Shown piece by piece: positions 11,270 through 19,935 of a stretch of 64,000 nucleotides of DNA. The notes beneath the pieces were generated by a model. The model did not search any database. It saw only the letters and a list, made by a program, of their open reading frames with translations, and was not told the origin of the DNA. Source of the stretch: Lentzea aerocolonigenes (GTDB taxonomy: Bacteria; Actinomycetota; Actinomycetes; Mycobacteriales; Pseudonocardiaceae); contig NZ_BBOJ01000007.1 in assembly GCF_000974445.1 (NCBI RefSeq), forward strand, positions 62,001 to 126,000, in the 5' to 3' direction. Position numbers and translations under genes: made by a program. The stretch's first letter is position 1. Each line of letters begins with the position of its first letter.

Positions 11270-12408
11270 CAGGGCTGCTCCTTCTCCGCGGCCGCCAGCA
11301 CCGCCCGCAACGGCAGCCCCGTCTGCCTGGCCACCGCGACGGCGTCGTCGTACTCGGGTTTGCCGCGGTGCGGACCGTGCTTGCGACGCACCGGCATGCC
11401 GTGCACGAGCACGGTCTCGGTGGTGCGCGCGACCGCGGTGCGCCGGACCGTGGTCCACCGCACGCCGAGGGTTCCGGTCTCGGCGAACAGCAGCCGTTCG
11501 ACCTCTTCGGCGGCCTCCGGGGTCACCAGGGCGTGCAGGACGTGCGCCGGCCGCCCCTTCTTCATGACGGCGGGGGTGATCCAGCTGTCGAGGGCACCCC
11601 GCTCGAGCAGCAACTCGGCGACGTGCCCGAGAACCTCTCCGGTGATGTCGTCGAGGTTCGTCTCCAGCACGACCAGGTCCCGCACGTCGGCCTCGGCCTC
11701 ACCGAGCCGGACGACCGCGACGTTGGGCCGGTCGGGCAGCGTGCGCGTGCCGGCGCCGTACCCGGTGGCGCGCAACAGCATGGGAGGCGGGGGTCGGTAG
11801 TCGGCGTTCAGGGCGCGGAGCAGTGCGGCGGCCGTGGGCGTGACCGTCTCGCCGGTCAACGACGTCCCGGTGACCTGCGCGCCTTCGAGCAACTTCGCGG
11901 TGGCCGGAGCCGGGCACGGCAGGAGTCCGTGGGCGGTGCGGATGGTGCCGGTGCCGAGCGGCAGCGGTTCGCAGTGGACGGTGCGGACTTCGAGAGCGTG
12001 CAGCGCGGCGGCGACCCCGACGACGTCGACGAGGGTGTCGTGGCCGCCGAGCTCGTGCAGGTGCACCTCGTCGGAGTGCTCGCCGTGCAGCCGGCCCTCG
12101 ACCTCGGCGATGGCTCTCAGGGCGGCGACCGCTGTGTCGGCCACCGCGCGGTTGCGGACTCGGCCGGCCATGGCGATCAGTTCGGCGGCCTTGCGGGAGG
12201 TGGCGTGGTCGGAGACGGACACCGTGGCCTGGGCGGCGGTGAGGCCGTGAGTGGTGACGCTCGGGACGGTGAGGTCCCAGCCCGTCAGGCCGGTGTCGGT
12301 GATCGCGGCGCGGATGGCGTCGAGCGGGGCCCCGGCGTCGACCAGGGCGGCGAGGAGCATGTCGCCGGCCAGGCCGGTGAACGGGGAGATGACGCAGATG
12401 CAGGTCAT
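11269..12408 (-). CDS. larC: LarC, nickel-insertion enzyme for the nickel-pincer cofactor
   Basis: A 379-residue LarC in one continuous frame, unlike the L. plantarum gene, which is split into larC1/larC2 and needs a frameshift. The N-terminal FTGLAGDMLLAALVDAGAP, the His-rich EVHLHELGGHDTLVDVVG and the C-terminal ETNLDDITGE and MKKGRPAHVLHALV segments are all typical. LarC uses CTP to insert nickel into the dithio-dicarboxylated nicotinate ring. It sits 58 bases after larB and overlaps larE, so it is part of the same operon. Confidence 0.95.
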   Translation of the reverse strand: MTCICVISPFTGLAGDMLLAALVDAGAPLDAIRAAITDTGLTGWDLTVPSVTTHGLTAAQATVSVSDHATSRKAAELIAMAGRVRNRAVADTAVAALRAIAEVEGRLHGEHSDEVHLHELGGHDTLVDVVGVAAALHALEVRTVHCEPLPLGTGTIRTAHGLLPCPAPATAKLLEGAQVTGTSLTGETVTPTAAALLRALNADYRPPPPMLLRATGYGAGTRTLPDRPNVAVVRLGEAEADVRDLVVLETNLDDITGEVLGHVAELLLERGALDSWITPAVMKKGRPAHVLHALVTPEAAEEVERLLFAETGTLGVRWTTVRRTAVARTTETVLVHGMPVRRKHGPHRGKPEYDDAVAVARQTGLPLRAVLAAAEKEQP

Positions 12409-12466
12409 GGGGCGCTCCGGCGGGCCGCGTGGGAGGGGTGGGGTGAGGTGTTACAGCTGACGAGGG

Positions 12467-13147
12467 TCACGACGTGCTGCTCCGGCACGCCACCCGCGAC
12501 AACCGGAACGCCGCCATCGCCGCACCGAACCCCGAGTCGATGTTCACCACGGTGATCCCGGCCGCACACGACGCGTGCATCGCCAGCAACGCCGTCACGC
12601 CCTCCAGCCCCGCGCCGTACCCGGTCGAGGTCGGCACCGCGACCACCGGGCACGCGACCAGGCCGCCGATCGCGCTCGCCAGCGCGCCCTCCATGCCCGC
12701 CACCACGATGACGGTGTCCGCGGCGCGCAGGCGGTCCTGTTCGGCGAGGAGGCGGTGCAGGCCCGCCACGCCCACGTCCGTGACGAGGGTGACGTCCAGG
12801 CCCACCGCCGTGGCGATCGCGGCGGCTTCCAGGGCCACCGGCTGGTCCGCGGTGCCTGCCGCGGCGACGACGACTGTGAACGTCGTGCGTGGTGCTGGGC
12901 GCCACACGAGCAGGCGGGCCGACTCGTCGTACGAGCCGCCCGGCACGGCGTCCAGAACCTCGGAAGCGGACGTGACACGCGTGACGAGGACCGGGCCGTC
13001 GTTGTGCTGCAACAAGGTTCGCACGATCGACACGATCTGCGGAGCTGTCTTGCCGGTGCCGTAGACGACCTCGGGGAGTCCCTGGCGCGCCTCGCGGCCG
13101 ACGTCCACGCGTGCGAAGCCGAGGTCGACCGCATCGGATCCGGTCAC
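12467..13147 (-). CDS. larB: LarB, NaAD carboxylase/hydrolase for the nickel-pincer cofactor
   Basis: A 226-residue LarB. Its C-terminal half resembles the PurE/AIR-carboxylase fold (VAAAGTADQPVALEAA, PTSTGYGAG, VVNIDSGFGAA). It carboxylates the pyridinium ring of nicotinic acid adenine dinucleotide and releases AMP, the first step of the cofactor made with LarE and LarC. The GTG start overlaps the stop of the upstream glycerate kinase gene (GTGA), which fixes the start and couples translation. The C-terminus ends RVACRSSTS, slightly unusual but full length. Confidence 0.93.
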   Translation of the reverse strand: MTGSDAVDLGFARVDVGREARQGLPEVVYGTGKTAPQIVSIVRTLLQHNDGPVLVTRVTSASEVLDAVPGGSYDESARLLVWRPAPRTTFTVVVAAAGTADQPVALEAAAIATAVGLDVTLVTDVGVAGLHRLLAEQDRLRAADTVIVVAGMEGALASAIGGLVACPVVAVPTSTGYGAGLEGVTALLAMHASCAAGITVVNIDSGFGAAMAAFRLSRVACRSSTS

Positions 13148-14265
13148 GCCGCTCCTCCCCGCTCCACGACCGAAGTCAGTTCGCGGCCGATCTGCGCCAG
13201 CAGCTCGGGAGCCCGGGAGATCGCGGGTTCCAGGGCGCCCGCGCGCTCCAGCAACGACCACGCGCCGACGATGCCCGCCGATCGCAGGTCAGCCACCTGG
13301 AGCCGGACGTCTCCCGCGACCACGACGACTGGTACGCCGTGCCGGGCGGCTGCCTCGGCCACGCCCACGGGTGCCTTGCCGCGCAGGCTCTGCGCGTCGA
13401 ACCGACCCTCGCCGACCACGACGAGCGAGGCGCCGCGCAGGGCTTCCTCGAGGCCGATCTCGCCCAGCACGAACTCGGCTCCGGACACGCGCTGGGCGCC
13501 GAGGGCCGCCAACGCCGCGAAACCCGCGCCGCCCGCCGCGCCCGCGCCGGGTGACGAGCTCATGTCACGGCCGGTCGCGCGGGTCATCACCGCGGCGAAC
13601 TCGCGCAGGCCGCGCTCCAGCACCTCGACGTCGCGCGGTGAGGCGCCCTTCTGCGGGCCGAACACCGCGGCAGCACCGGAAGGACCGGTCAACGGGTTGT
13701 CCACATCGGACATGAGCGACACGCGCGCCAGACGTAACCGGAAGTCCAAAGAGGACAAGTCGACGTGCGCCACCCCGGTCAACGCGGCACCGCCCGGACC
13801 CAGCGGCACGCCGCGGGAGTCGGTGATGCGGGCGCCGAGTGCGCGCAGCAGGCCCGCTCCCCCGTCGGTCGTCGCGCTGCCGCCCACCGCGAGGACGATG
13901 TCGAGGCAGCCGTGGTCCAGCGCGGCACGGATCAACGCGCCGGTCCCGTGGCTGTCGGCCACGAGCGGCGCCGGTTCACCGCCCGGCAGCAGGTCGAGCC
14001 CGCTGGCCCTGGCCATCTCGATCACCGCACGGGTGCCGCGCACCGCGAACGCCGCACGCACCGGACGTCCGGTCGGCCCGGTCACGTCGGCCTGCACCTC
14101 GCGATAACCGGCCCGCGCCAACGCTTCCAGCGTTCCTTCGCCGCCGTCGGCGACCGGCATCGCCGTCGCGCGCCCGCCGGCCTCCGCAACACCCTTCACG
14201 ACCGCCGCGCACGCCTGTGCCGCGGTGAGGCATCCCCGGAACTTGTCCAGGCACACGAGAATCAC
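13144..14265 (-). CDS. glycerate 2-kinase (GarK/GlxK family)
   Basis: A 373-residue glycerate kinase of the type I family. The N-terminus is VILVCLDKFRGCLTA...ADGGEGTLEAL, with the GGSATTDGGAGLLRALGA core and the VVGEGRFDAQSLRGKAPVGVA C-terminal motif. It phosphorylates D-glycerate to 2-phosphoglycerate. It sits between larA and larB, with GTGA overlaps on both sides, so it is made together with the racemase system. This suggests that glycerate is a substrate or product of this pathway: cleavage of an L-galactose-derived diketo acid would give L-glycerate, which must be inverted before this kinase can act. That role is inference. Confidence 0.92.
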   Translation of the reverse strand: MILVCLDKFRGCLTAAQACAAVVKGVAEAGGRATAMPVADGGEGTLEALARAGYREVQADVTGPTGRPVRAAFAVRGTRAVIEMARASGLDLLPGGEPAPLVADSHGTGALIRAALDHGCLDIVLAVGGSATTDGGAGLLRALGARITDSRGVPLGPGGAALTGVAHVDLSSLDFRLRLARVSLMSDVDNPLTGPSGAAAVFGPQKGASPRDVEVLERGLREFAAVMTRATGRDMSSSPGAGAAGGAGFAALAALGAQRVSGAEFVLGEIGLEEALRGASLVVVGEGRFDAQSLRGKAPVGVAEAAARHGVPVVVVAGDVRLQVADLRSAGIVGAWSLLERAGALEPAISRAPELLAQIGRELTSVVERGGAA

Positions 14266-15545
14266 CGGCGCACCCCCTCGACGTAAGGAATCGTCTGCGG
14301 CCCCTCCGGCAGCACACAAAGCCGAGCGTCCGGTCCTGCCGCCGCCAACGCCTCGGCCACCGCGAGAGAAATGTCCGCGGTCTGCGACAGATGTGCGGTC
14401 GCCAGCTGAGCATCGCTCAGGTGCGAGGTGCGCATCACCACCCGGCAGTCGGCCTGGATGCGGGCCTGGATCTGCACCTGCCACTGGTCCGGCACGGTGA
14501 CCTCCCGCGACGAGATCTCGGCGAACAACGCCGCCGGCGAGTCCGCGGAGGCCAGCACCTCGCGGTACGAGCCGTGGTCGGGGAACCCGTCGCGGCACTC
14601 GGCGGCGCACACGATCGTGCCGCCCGGCTTCACCACCTCGTAGGCCGCCGACATCCCCTTCACCGCCTGGTAGAGGTTCTGGTCCAGCGGATAGCCGGAG
14701 TTCGTCGTCACCACCACGTCGAACAGCTGCGGCACCGGCTGCATCGCCACCGAACGAGCCGTGCGCACGGCGGCGGCGTGCATCGCCAGCAGATCACCAC
14801 CGAACGCGGCGACGACCTCCTTGTCCTGGTTCAGCACCACGTCGAACCCGAACGTCACCCCGGTCGCGGCCGCGATGGCACGCACGTCGTCGTGCACCGG
14901 GTTGCCCTCGATGATCCCCCACGTCGCCCGCGGGTGCCCGATCCGGCGCGCGTCGTGCAGCACCAGCACGGTCTCCAGCGCGGCGAGGCCGGGCGCGACC
15001 AGCTTCGGCCCGCCGGAGAACCCGGCGAAGAAGTGCGGTTCGACGAACCCCGTGGTGATCCGCACGTCCGCGTCCACCCACTCGCTGTTGAGCCACACCG
15101 GCACGTCCGCACCGAGCGTTCCCATCCACGTCAGGCTCGCGCGGTCGCGGGCGTCGTGGTTCACGATCCGCACCGTGTCGACCACCTCGTCACCGAACAT
15201 CGCGCGCAGCTCCGCCTCGGTGTTGCCGCGGTGCGTTCCGGTCGCGACCAGCACGACGACGTCGGCGAGGTCGACCAGTCCGTCGAGCTCCTCCAGGATC
15301 GCCGGGATCATCAGGTGCCTGGGCTGCGGCCGCGTCCCGTCGCAGGCGGAGATCGCGACGGTCTGGCCGCGGCGCACGCGGTCCCGCAACGGCGGACCCG
15401 CCACCGGTTCACGCAACGCCCGGCGCAGAACTTCCCGCGGCGGCGCGGAAACCGGGTGGTGCTTCGGCGTCACGACCGTCGTCACCGCCGGGTCGACGCG
15501 CAGGTCCAGCCCCGTCTCGCCGTAGGCCAGGCGCACGGTGTCCAT
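14262..15545 (-). CDS. larA: LarA-family nickel-dependent 2-hydroxyacid racemase
   Basis: A 427-residue protein, close to the usual LarA length. It carries SACDGTRPQPRH, the His-bearing ATGTHRGNT and FVEPHFFAGFSGGPKLVAPG, the region that includes catalytic and cofactor-binding residues. LarA enzymes hold a covalently attached nickel-pincer nucleotide and racemise lactate. Characterised homologues act on other 2-hydroxyacids, so lactate is not certain here. Its ATG overlaps the lactonase stop and its own stop overlaps the glycerate kinase start. The fucose-type pathway upstream would produce L-lactate (or L-glycerate), a direct substrate for such a racemase. Confidence 0.9.
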   Translation of the reverse strand: MDTVRLAYGETGLDLRVDPAVTTVVTPKHHPVSAPPREVLRRALREPVAGPPLRDRVRRGQTVAISACDGTRPQPRHLMIPAILEELDGLVDLADVVVLVATGTHRGNTEAELRAMFGDEVVDTVRIVNHDARDRASLTWMGTLGADVPVWLNSEWVDADVRITTGFVEPHFFAGFSGGPKLVAPGLAALETVLVLHDARRIGHPRATWGIIEGNPVHDDVRAIAAATGVTFGFDVVLNQDKEVVAAFGGDLLAMHAAAVRTARSVAMQPVPQLFDVVVTTNSGYPLDQNLYQAVKGMSAAYEVVKPGGTIVCAAECRDGFPDHGSYREVLASADSPAALFAEISSREVTVPDQWQVQIQARIQADCRVVMRTSHLSDAQLATAHLSQTADISLAVAEALAAAGPDARLCVLPEGPQTIPYVEGVRR

Positions 15546-16393
15546 CACTTCGCTCCCAAGTAGACGCGCTCCGCCGTACCGCCGAACACGAGGTCGCGTT
15601 CGGCGGCGCTGAGCCCGGAGGTCAGCTCCTCCGCGACCTGGACGACCTCCTCGTAGGACGCCGCGAGCAGGCAGACCGGCCAGTCCGTGCCGACCATCAG
15701 CCGCTCGGGGCCGAACGCCTGCAGCGCAACGTCCACGTAGGGCCGGAAGTCGTCGACAGTCCACTGAGGACCTGCTTCCGTGACGAGACCCGACAGCTTG
15801 GCGGTCACGTTCGGCAACGCCGCGAGTGCCGCCAGATGCGCCGACCACGGCTCCAGCGAGCGTCCGGCGATGTCCGGTTTGGACAGGTGGTCCAGCACGA
15901 ACACCAGGTCCGGCACCGTCCGCACCGCCTCGAGCGCCGCGGGCAGCTGGTGCGGGCGAGTCAGCACGTCGTAGACCAGCCCCGCGTCCCGCACGGCCCG
16001 CAGTCCCGCGATCACGTCGGCGCGCAGCAGCCAGTGCGGGTCCGGTTCGGCCTGCACCAGGTGCCGGACACCCACCAGCCGGTCGCCGCCCGGTCCCGAC
16101 CGCAGCCGGTCCAGCTGCTCGGCGACGTCGGGCGCGGTGAGGTCGACCCATCCGACGACACCCTCGATCAGGTCGGAGTTCCCCGCCACCGCGAGGAACT
16201 CCGCCGTCTCGTCGACGTCGTTGAGCACCTGGACGAGCACCGTGGCGTCGACCCCGGCCGGTCCGGCCACCGCGCTCAGGTCCTCCGGCCCGAAGTCGCG
16301 CCGGATCACGTCCAGCTCGTCGAGCCACTCCTGCGGCCGCGCGGAGAGATCCCACAGGTGGTGGTGGGCGTCGACGCGCCGCGCCGCGGTCAT
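15545..16393 (-). CDS. amidohydrolase-family sugar lactonase, L-fuconolactonase-like
   Basis: A 282-residue amidohydrolase-2 (TIM-barrel) protein. The first metal-binding motif DAHHHLWD is at residues 8-15. FVLDHLSKPDI carries a further His, and MVGTDWPVC supplies the terminal Asp. This is the pattern of L-fuconolactonase and L-rhamnono-lactonase. It opens the aldonolactone made by the AKR dehydrogenase two genes upstream. Both ends overlap neighbours by ATGA, indicating tight coupling. Substrate assignment rests on the gene set. Confidence 0.88.
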   Translation of the reverse strand: MTAARRVDAHHHLWDLSARPQEWLDELDVIRRDFGPEDLSAVAGPAGVDATVLVQVLNDVDETAEFLAVAGNSDLIEGVVGWVDLTAPDVAEQLDRLRSGPGGDRLVGVRHLVQAEPDPHWLLRADVIAGLRAVRDAGLVYDVLTRPHQLPAALEAVRTVPDLVFVLDHLSKPDIAGRSLEPWSAHLAALAALPNVTAKLSGLVTEAGPQWTVDDFRPYVDVALQAFGPERLMVGTDWPVCLLAASYEEVVQVAEELTSGLSAAERDLVFGGTAERVYLGAK

Positions 16394-17235
16394 GCCTGAC
16401 CGATCCGCTGCCGCTGCACGCCGAGCCGGTCGATCGCGAGCTCGACCGAGTCTCCGGCGCGCAGGTACTCGAAGTCGTTCACGCCGAGCGCCACCCCCGC
16501 GGGCGTACCCGTGTTCACGACGTCACCGGGTTCGAGGACCATGAACTGGCTGAGGTACCAGATGACGTGGTGGACGCCGAAGAGCATGTTCTTCGTGTTG
16601 CCGTCCTGCCGCAGTTCGCCGTTCACACTCAGCCTCAGGCCGAGCGCCTGCGGGTCGCCCACCTCGTCGGCGGTGACCAGCCACGGCCCCAGCGGGTTGA
16701 ACGTCTCGCAGGACTTGCCCTTGGTCCACTGGCCGCCGCGTTCGATCTGGAACTCGCGTTCGCTGACGTCGTTGGAGATCGCGTAGCCCGCGATGACCGC
16801 CGCCGCGTCCTGCGGGCTCTCCAGGTACCTCGCGGGCGCGCCCAGCACGACCGCCAGCTCCACCTCGTAGTCGGTCTTCACGCTCCCCCGAGGCACGAGC
16901 ACCGTGTCGTCCGGCCCGACGACCGTGTTGGTGTTCTTCATGAACACCACGGGTTCGGCGGGCGGTTCCGCCGACGTCTCCGCCGCGTGGTCGGAGTAGT
17001 TGAGGCCGATGCAGATCAGGGCGCCGGGACGGGCGACGGGCGCGCCGATCCGCAGGCCCGTGACGTCCAGCTCCGGCAGGCCGGGCAGGGCGTCGCGCAC
17101 CCGCGCCACGCCACCGCCCGCCAGGAAATCGCCGTTGATCTCACTCGTCACCGGGCGCAGGTCGCGCGCCTGGCCCGCGTCGTCGAGCACCGCGGGGATC
17201 TCGGAGCCCTTCTCACCCACTCTGAGCAGTCGCAT
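16390..17235 (-). CDS. fumarylacetoacetase-family hydrolase, 2,4-diketo-3-deoxy-L-fuconate hydrolase-like
   Basis: A 281-residue FAH-family enzyme with the N-terminal extension typical of the sugar-acid branch. GLNYSDHAAE, the metal-binding segment DYEVELAVVLG, KSCETFNPLGPWL and MVLEPGDVVNTGTPAGV are diagnostic. In the L-fucose (and L-rhamnose) diketo pathway this enzyme cleaves the 2,4-diketo acid to pyruvate and L-lactate. With a non-deoxy sugar (L-galactose) the second product would be L-glycerate. It precedes the lactonase with a 4-base overlap. Confidence 0.9.
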   Translation of the reverse strand: MRLLRVGEKGSEIPAVLDDAGQARDLRPVTSEINGDFLAGGGVARVRDALPGLPELDVTGLRIGAPVARPGALICIGLNYSDHAAETSAEPPAEPVVFMKNTNTVVGPDDTVLVPRGSVKTDYEVELAVVLGAPARYLESPQDAAAVIAGYAISNDVSEREFQIERGGQWTKGKSCETFNPLGPWLVTADEVGDPQALGLRLSVNGELRQDGNTKNMLFGVHHVIWYLSQFMVLEPGDVVNTGTPAGVALGVNDFEYLRAGDSVELAIDRLGVQRQRIGQA

Positions 17236-17267
17236 CGCCGTTCCTCAATCGTTCGTGTGGAAGCTGG

Positions 17268-18236
17268 TCACGGGGTCGGCACGCCGACCTCGATCAGCCG
17301 TGCGTCACGCAGTTCCGCCCACAGCGCGGCGGGGACAGGAGTCGTGAACACGGCGACGTTCGCGCGGATCTCGGCCTCGGTGCGGGCTCCGATCAGCGCA
17401 CCGGTCACCGCGGGGTGACCGAAGGGGAACCACAGCGCCGCGGCCGGCAGCGTCGTGCCGTGCCGCGCGCAGATCGCGGCGATCCGCCTCGCCCGGTCGA
17501 GGACCGCGGCCGGGGCCGTGCGGTAGTCGTACGTGGCGGTCTGCGGAACCTCCTGCGTGGCCAGCAGACCGGAGTTGAAGAGCCCGGCGGCGACGACCTC
17601 GACGCCGAGCCGCGCGCACAGCGGCAGGAGCTCGGCCAGCGCCGGCTGTTCCAGCAGGGTGTAGCGGCCCGCGAGCAGGATCGTGTCGACGGTGTCCGAA
17701 CCGGACTCCAGCACGAACCGGGCGAGCATCTGCCACTGGTTCATCCCGATGCCGATCCTGCTGATCACGCCCTGCCGCCGCAGTTCCACCAGCGCGGGCA
17801 GGGCCTCGTGCACCGCCTGGTCCCAGTGGTCGTCCGGGTCGTGCAGGTACACGACGTCCACGCGGTCGAGCCCTAGTCGTTCCAAAGAGGACTCCAGACT
17901 GCGGCGCACACCCTCCGCGCTGAAGTCCCACACGCGGCGCTGGGTCGCCGGCACCGCGAAGCCCTCTGGATCGAGCCCGCGACCGCCGGGATCGGGCACC
18001 AGCAGGCGTCCCACCTTGGTGGACAACAGGAACTCGTCCCGCGGACGGTCCCGCAACGCGGCGCCGAGCCGGCGTTCCGCCAGTCCCAGCCCGTAGTGCG
18101 GCGCGGTGTCGAAGATCCGGACACCGGTCTCCCACGCCGCGTCCACCACGGCACGGGCCTCGCGCTCGGTCACTTCCGCGTACAGGTTGCCGAGCGGGGA
18201 GGTGCCCAGTCCCAGCCGGCTCACGACATCAGCCAC
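17268..18236 (-). CDS. aldo/keto reductase, L-fucose dehydrogenase-like
   Basis: A 322-residue aldo/keto reductase. The N-terminal LGLGTSPLGNLY and FDTAPHYGLGLAERRLG contain the catalytic Asp and Tyr; STKVG supplies the Lys and YLHDPDDH the His. The family includes D-threo-aldose/L-fucose 1-dehydrogenases, which oxidise the sugar to a lactone with NAD(P)+. The GTG start at 18236 overlaps the SDR stop by 8 bases. It would be the first enzymatic step after mutarotation; L-galactose is a common alternative substrate for such enzymes (established for relatives, not shown here). Confidence 0.88.
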   Translation of the reverse strand: MADVVSRLGLGTSPLGNLYAEVTEREARAVVDAAWETGVRIFDTAPHYGLGLAERRLGAALRDRPRDEFLLSTKVGRLLVPDPGGRGLDPEGFAVPATQRRVWDFSAEGVRRSLESSLERLGLDRVDVVYLHDPDDHWDQAVHEALPALVELRRQGVISRIGIGMNQWQMLARFVLESGSDTVDTILLAGRYTLLEQPALAELLPLCARLGVEVVAAGLFNSGLLATQEVPQTATYDYRTAPAAVLDRARRIAAICARHGTTLPAAALWFPFGHPAVTGALIGARTEAEIRANVAVFTTPVPAALWAELRDARLIEVGVPTP

Positions 18237-18996
18237 GCGGACGCAACCGCAACGCGTCCATACCGCCGTCCACGGCGAGCACGGTTCCGGTGGTCGACCC
18301 CGACAGAGGGCTTGCGAGGTAAGCGATCGACGAGGCGATCTCGTCCGCGCTCACCAGCCGGCCGTGCGGCTGCCTGGCCTCCAGCGCCGCCAGCTCGGCT
18401 GCCGGGTCCGCGGCCGTGTCGAGCAGCCTGCGCACCCACGGGGTGTCGGCCGTGCCGGGCGCGACCGCGTTGACGCGGATGCCCTCACGGATGTGGTCGG
18501 CCGCGATCGCGCGCGTCAAGGCGTGCACCGCGCCCTTGCTCGCCGAGTACACGGCCCGCTGCGGCAGACCGGCCGTCCCCGCGATGGACCCGGTGTTGAC
18601 GATGGCGGCGGCACGGGAGTTCCGCAGGTGCGGCAGACAGGCACGCGCCACCCTCGCCATCCCCAGAACGTTGACGTCGAAGACCTTCAGCCACTCGGCG
18701 TCCGTCGCGGCGGTCACGTCGCCCTGCGCTCCGATGCCCGCGTTGTTGATCAAGACGTCGATCCCGCCGAAGTGCTCGACCACCGCCGCCACCGCGTCGC
18801 GGACGCTCTGGTCGTCCGTGACGTCCGCCCGCACGAACAACATCGCCTCCGGCAGGTCGTCCGCCGCCAGGTCGAGCACCGCGACCCGCGCACCGCGGCC
18901 CGCCAGCAGCTCGGCCGTGCTGCGGCCGATGCCGGAGCCACCACCGGTGACCAGCGCCACCAGCCCGTCGAAGTCACTCATGTCGCGTCCGTTCAT
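18229..18996 (-). CDS. SDR-family oxidoreductase, 2-keto-3-deoxy-L-fuconate 4-dehydrogenase-like
   Basis: A 255-residue classical short-chain dehydrogenase. TGGGSGIG is the nucleotide-binding loop, NNAG follows, Ser of NTGSIAG and YSASK form the active site, and the C-terminus has GTVLAVDGGM. In the oxidative fucose pathway an SDR of this kind oxidises C4 of 2-keto-3-deoxy-L-fuconate to the 2,4-diketo acid, the substrate of the FAH hydrolase nearby. The start may instead be ATG at 18981 (five residues shorter). It follows the GntR gene by only 6 bases. Confidence 0.88.
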   Translation of the reverse strand: MNGRDMSDFDGLVALVTGGGSGIGRSTAELLAGRGARVAVLDLAADDLPEAMLFVRADVTDDQSVRDAVAAVVEHFGGIDVLINNAGIGAQGDVTAATDAEWLKVFDVNVLGMARVARACLPHLRNSRAAAIVNTGSIAGTAGLPQRAVYSASKGAVHALTRAIAADHIREGIRVNAVAPGTADTPWVRRLLDTAADPAAELAALEARQPHGRLVSADEIASSIAYLASPLSGSTTGTVLAVDGGMDALRLRPRG

Positions 18997-19002
18997 CCGT
19001 GG

Positions 19003-19782
19003 TCAGCGCTCCAGCCGGCTGGGGTCACCCGCAGCGCTGCGCCGCACGAGCCACGCTTCGGTGATGTGCTCGTACATCGCGGCCGCCGCACCCTCCGGGT
19101 CGTGCGCCGCGATCCGCTCGTAGATGCGGCGGTGTCCCTTGTTCGAGGCCACGCACAGCGCGCGGTCGGTCCGGCCGGTGTACCTGGCCGTGTGGAACAC
19201 CTGGCTCTCCAGCGCCCGCACGACGCCCCTGGCGATGCGGTTGCCGGATGCCCGCATGATCGTGTCGTGGAAGAGGTAGTCCTGGTCGCGATAGGACGCC
19301 GGGTCGTCCACCATCTGGTCCATGAGGTCCACGAAAGCGCTCAGCGCGTCCAGCGTCTCCTGGTCGGCGGTGCGGGCGGCCACCAGCGCCATGTCCGACT
19401 CGAGCAGCCTGCGCGTGACGACGAGATCGTCGAGGACTCCCAGCGTCTCGTCCTCGGCGATGACCGCCCCGAGGACGAGCTCGTCGAGCATGTTCCACGA
19501 CGACGGTTCCGTGACGATCGTGCCGGCTCCCTGGCGGACCTGCACGAGACCCTTCTCCTGCAGCACTTTCATCGCCTCGCGGATGACGGTCCTGCTCACC
19601 GAGAACGTCTCGCACAGCACCGGCTCCGGCGGCAGCGACGTGCCGGACGGGTGATCGCCGCGCACGATCCGTTCGACGAGCTCGGTCGTGATCGCCCTGG
19701 CCAGGTTCGCGGGCCGGCGCGCCCAGCCCGGGGCGGCGAGCGCGCTCACGGACGCGCTCGGTTGCTGGCCTGATGCCGTCAT
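19003..19782 (-). CDS. GntR-family regulator, FadR/FCD type
   Basis: A 259-residue regulator. The N-terminal winged helix-turn-helix (about 25-95; LPPEPVLCETFSVSRTVIREAMKVLQEKGLV) precedes an all-helical FCD domain with HDTIMRASGN and the His of NKGHRRIYERI, positions that usually bind metal and a carboxylate ligand. FCD regulators commonly sense organic or sugar acids, so the ligand is probably a pathway intermediate. It is the first gene of the minus-strand catabolic operon and is divergent from the importer operon; palindromes at 19850-19875 in the shared gap are its likely operator. Confidence 0.92.
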   Translation of the reverse strand: MTASGQQPSASVSALAAPGWARRPANLARAITTELVERIVRGDHPSGTSLPPEPVLCETFSVSRTVIREAMKVLQEKGLVQVRQGAGTIVTEPSSWNMLDELVLGAVIAEDETLGVLDDLVVTRRLLESDMALVAARTADQETLDALSAFVDLMDQMVDDPASYRDQDYLFHDTIMRASGNRIARGVVRALESQVFHTARYTGRTDRALCVASNKGHRRIYERIAAHDPEGAAAAMYEHITEAWLVRRSAAGDPSRLER

Positions 19783-19847
19783 CGTTCCTCCGTTGCACCG
19801 CTCGCCGACGGGCTGAGCGTCCGGCCGAGTGTAACCACAAACGGCCG

Positions 19848-19876
19848 TTGACGTAATACGTCATACGAATTACGTT
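19848..19876. promoter_or_regulatory. promoter of the importer operon overlapped by nested palindromes
   Basis: TTGACG (19848-19853), 17 bases, then TACGTT (19871-19876) is a good plus-strand promoter. It is covered by GACGTAATACGTC (19850-19862; 6-bp arms around one base) and by ACGTAAT...ATTACGT (19851-19857 / 19869-19875). The arrangement fits a FadR-type GntR dimer pair blocking the plus-strand promoter and probably also the divergent gntR promoter. Confidence 0.75.
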
Positions 19877-19935
19877 CAGCAGCACCTCGCCGGACCAGTT
19901 GTCGTCCGGCCACCGAAATCGAGAAGTGAGCCTCA

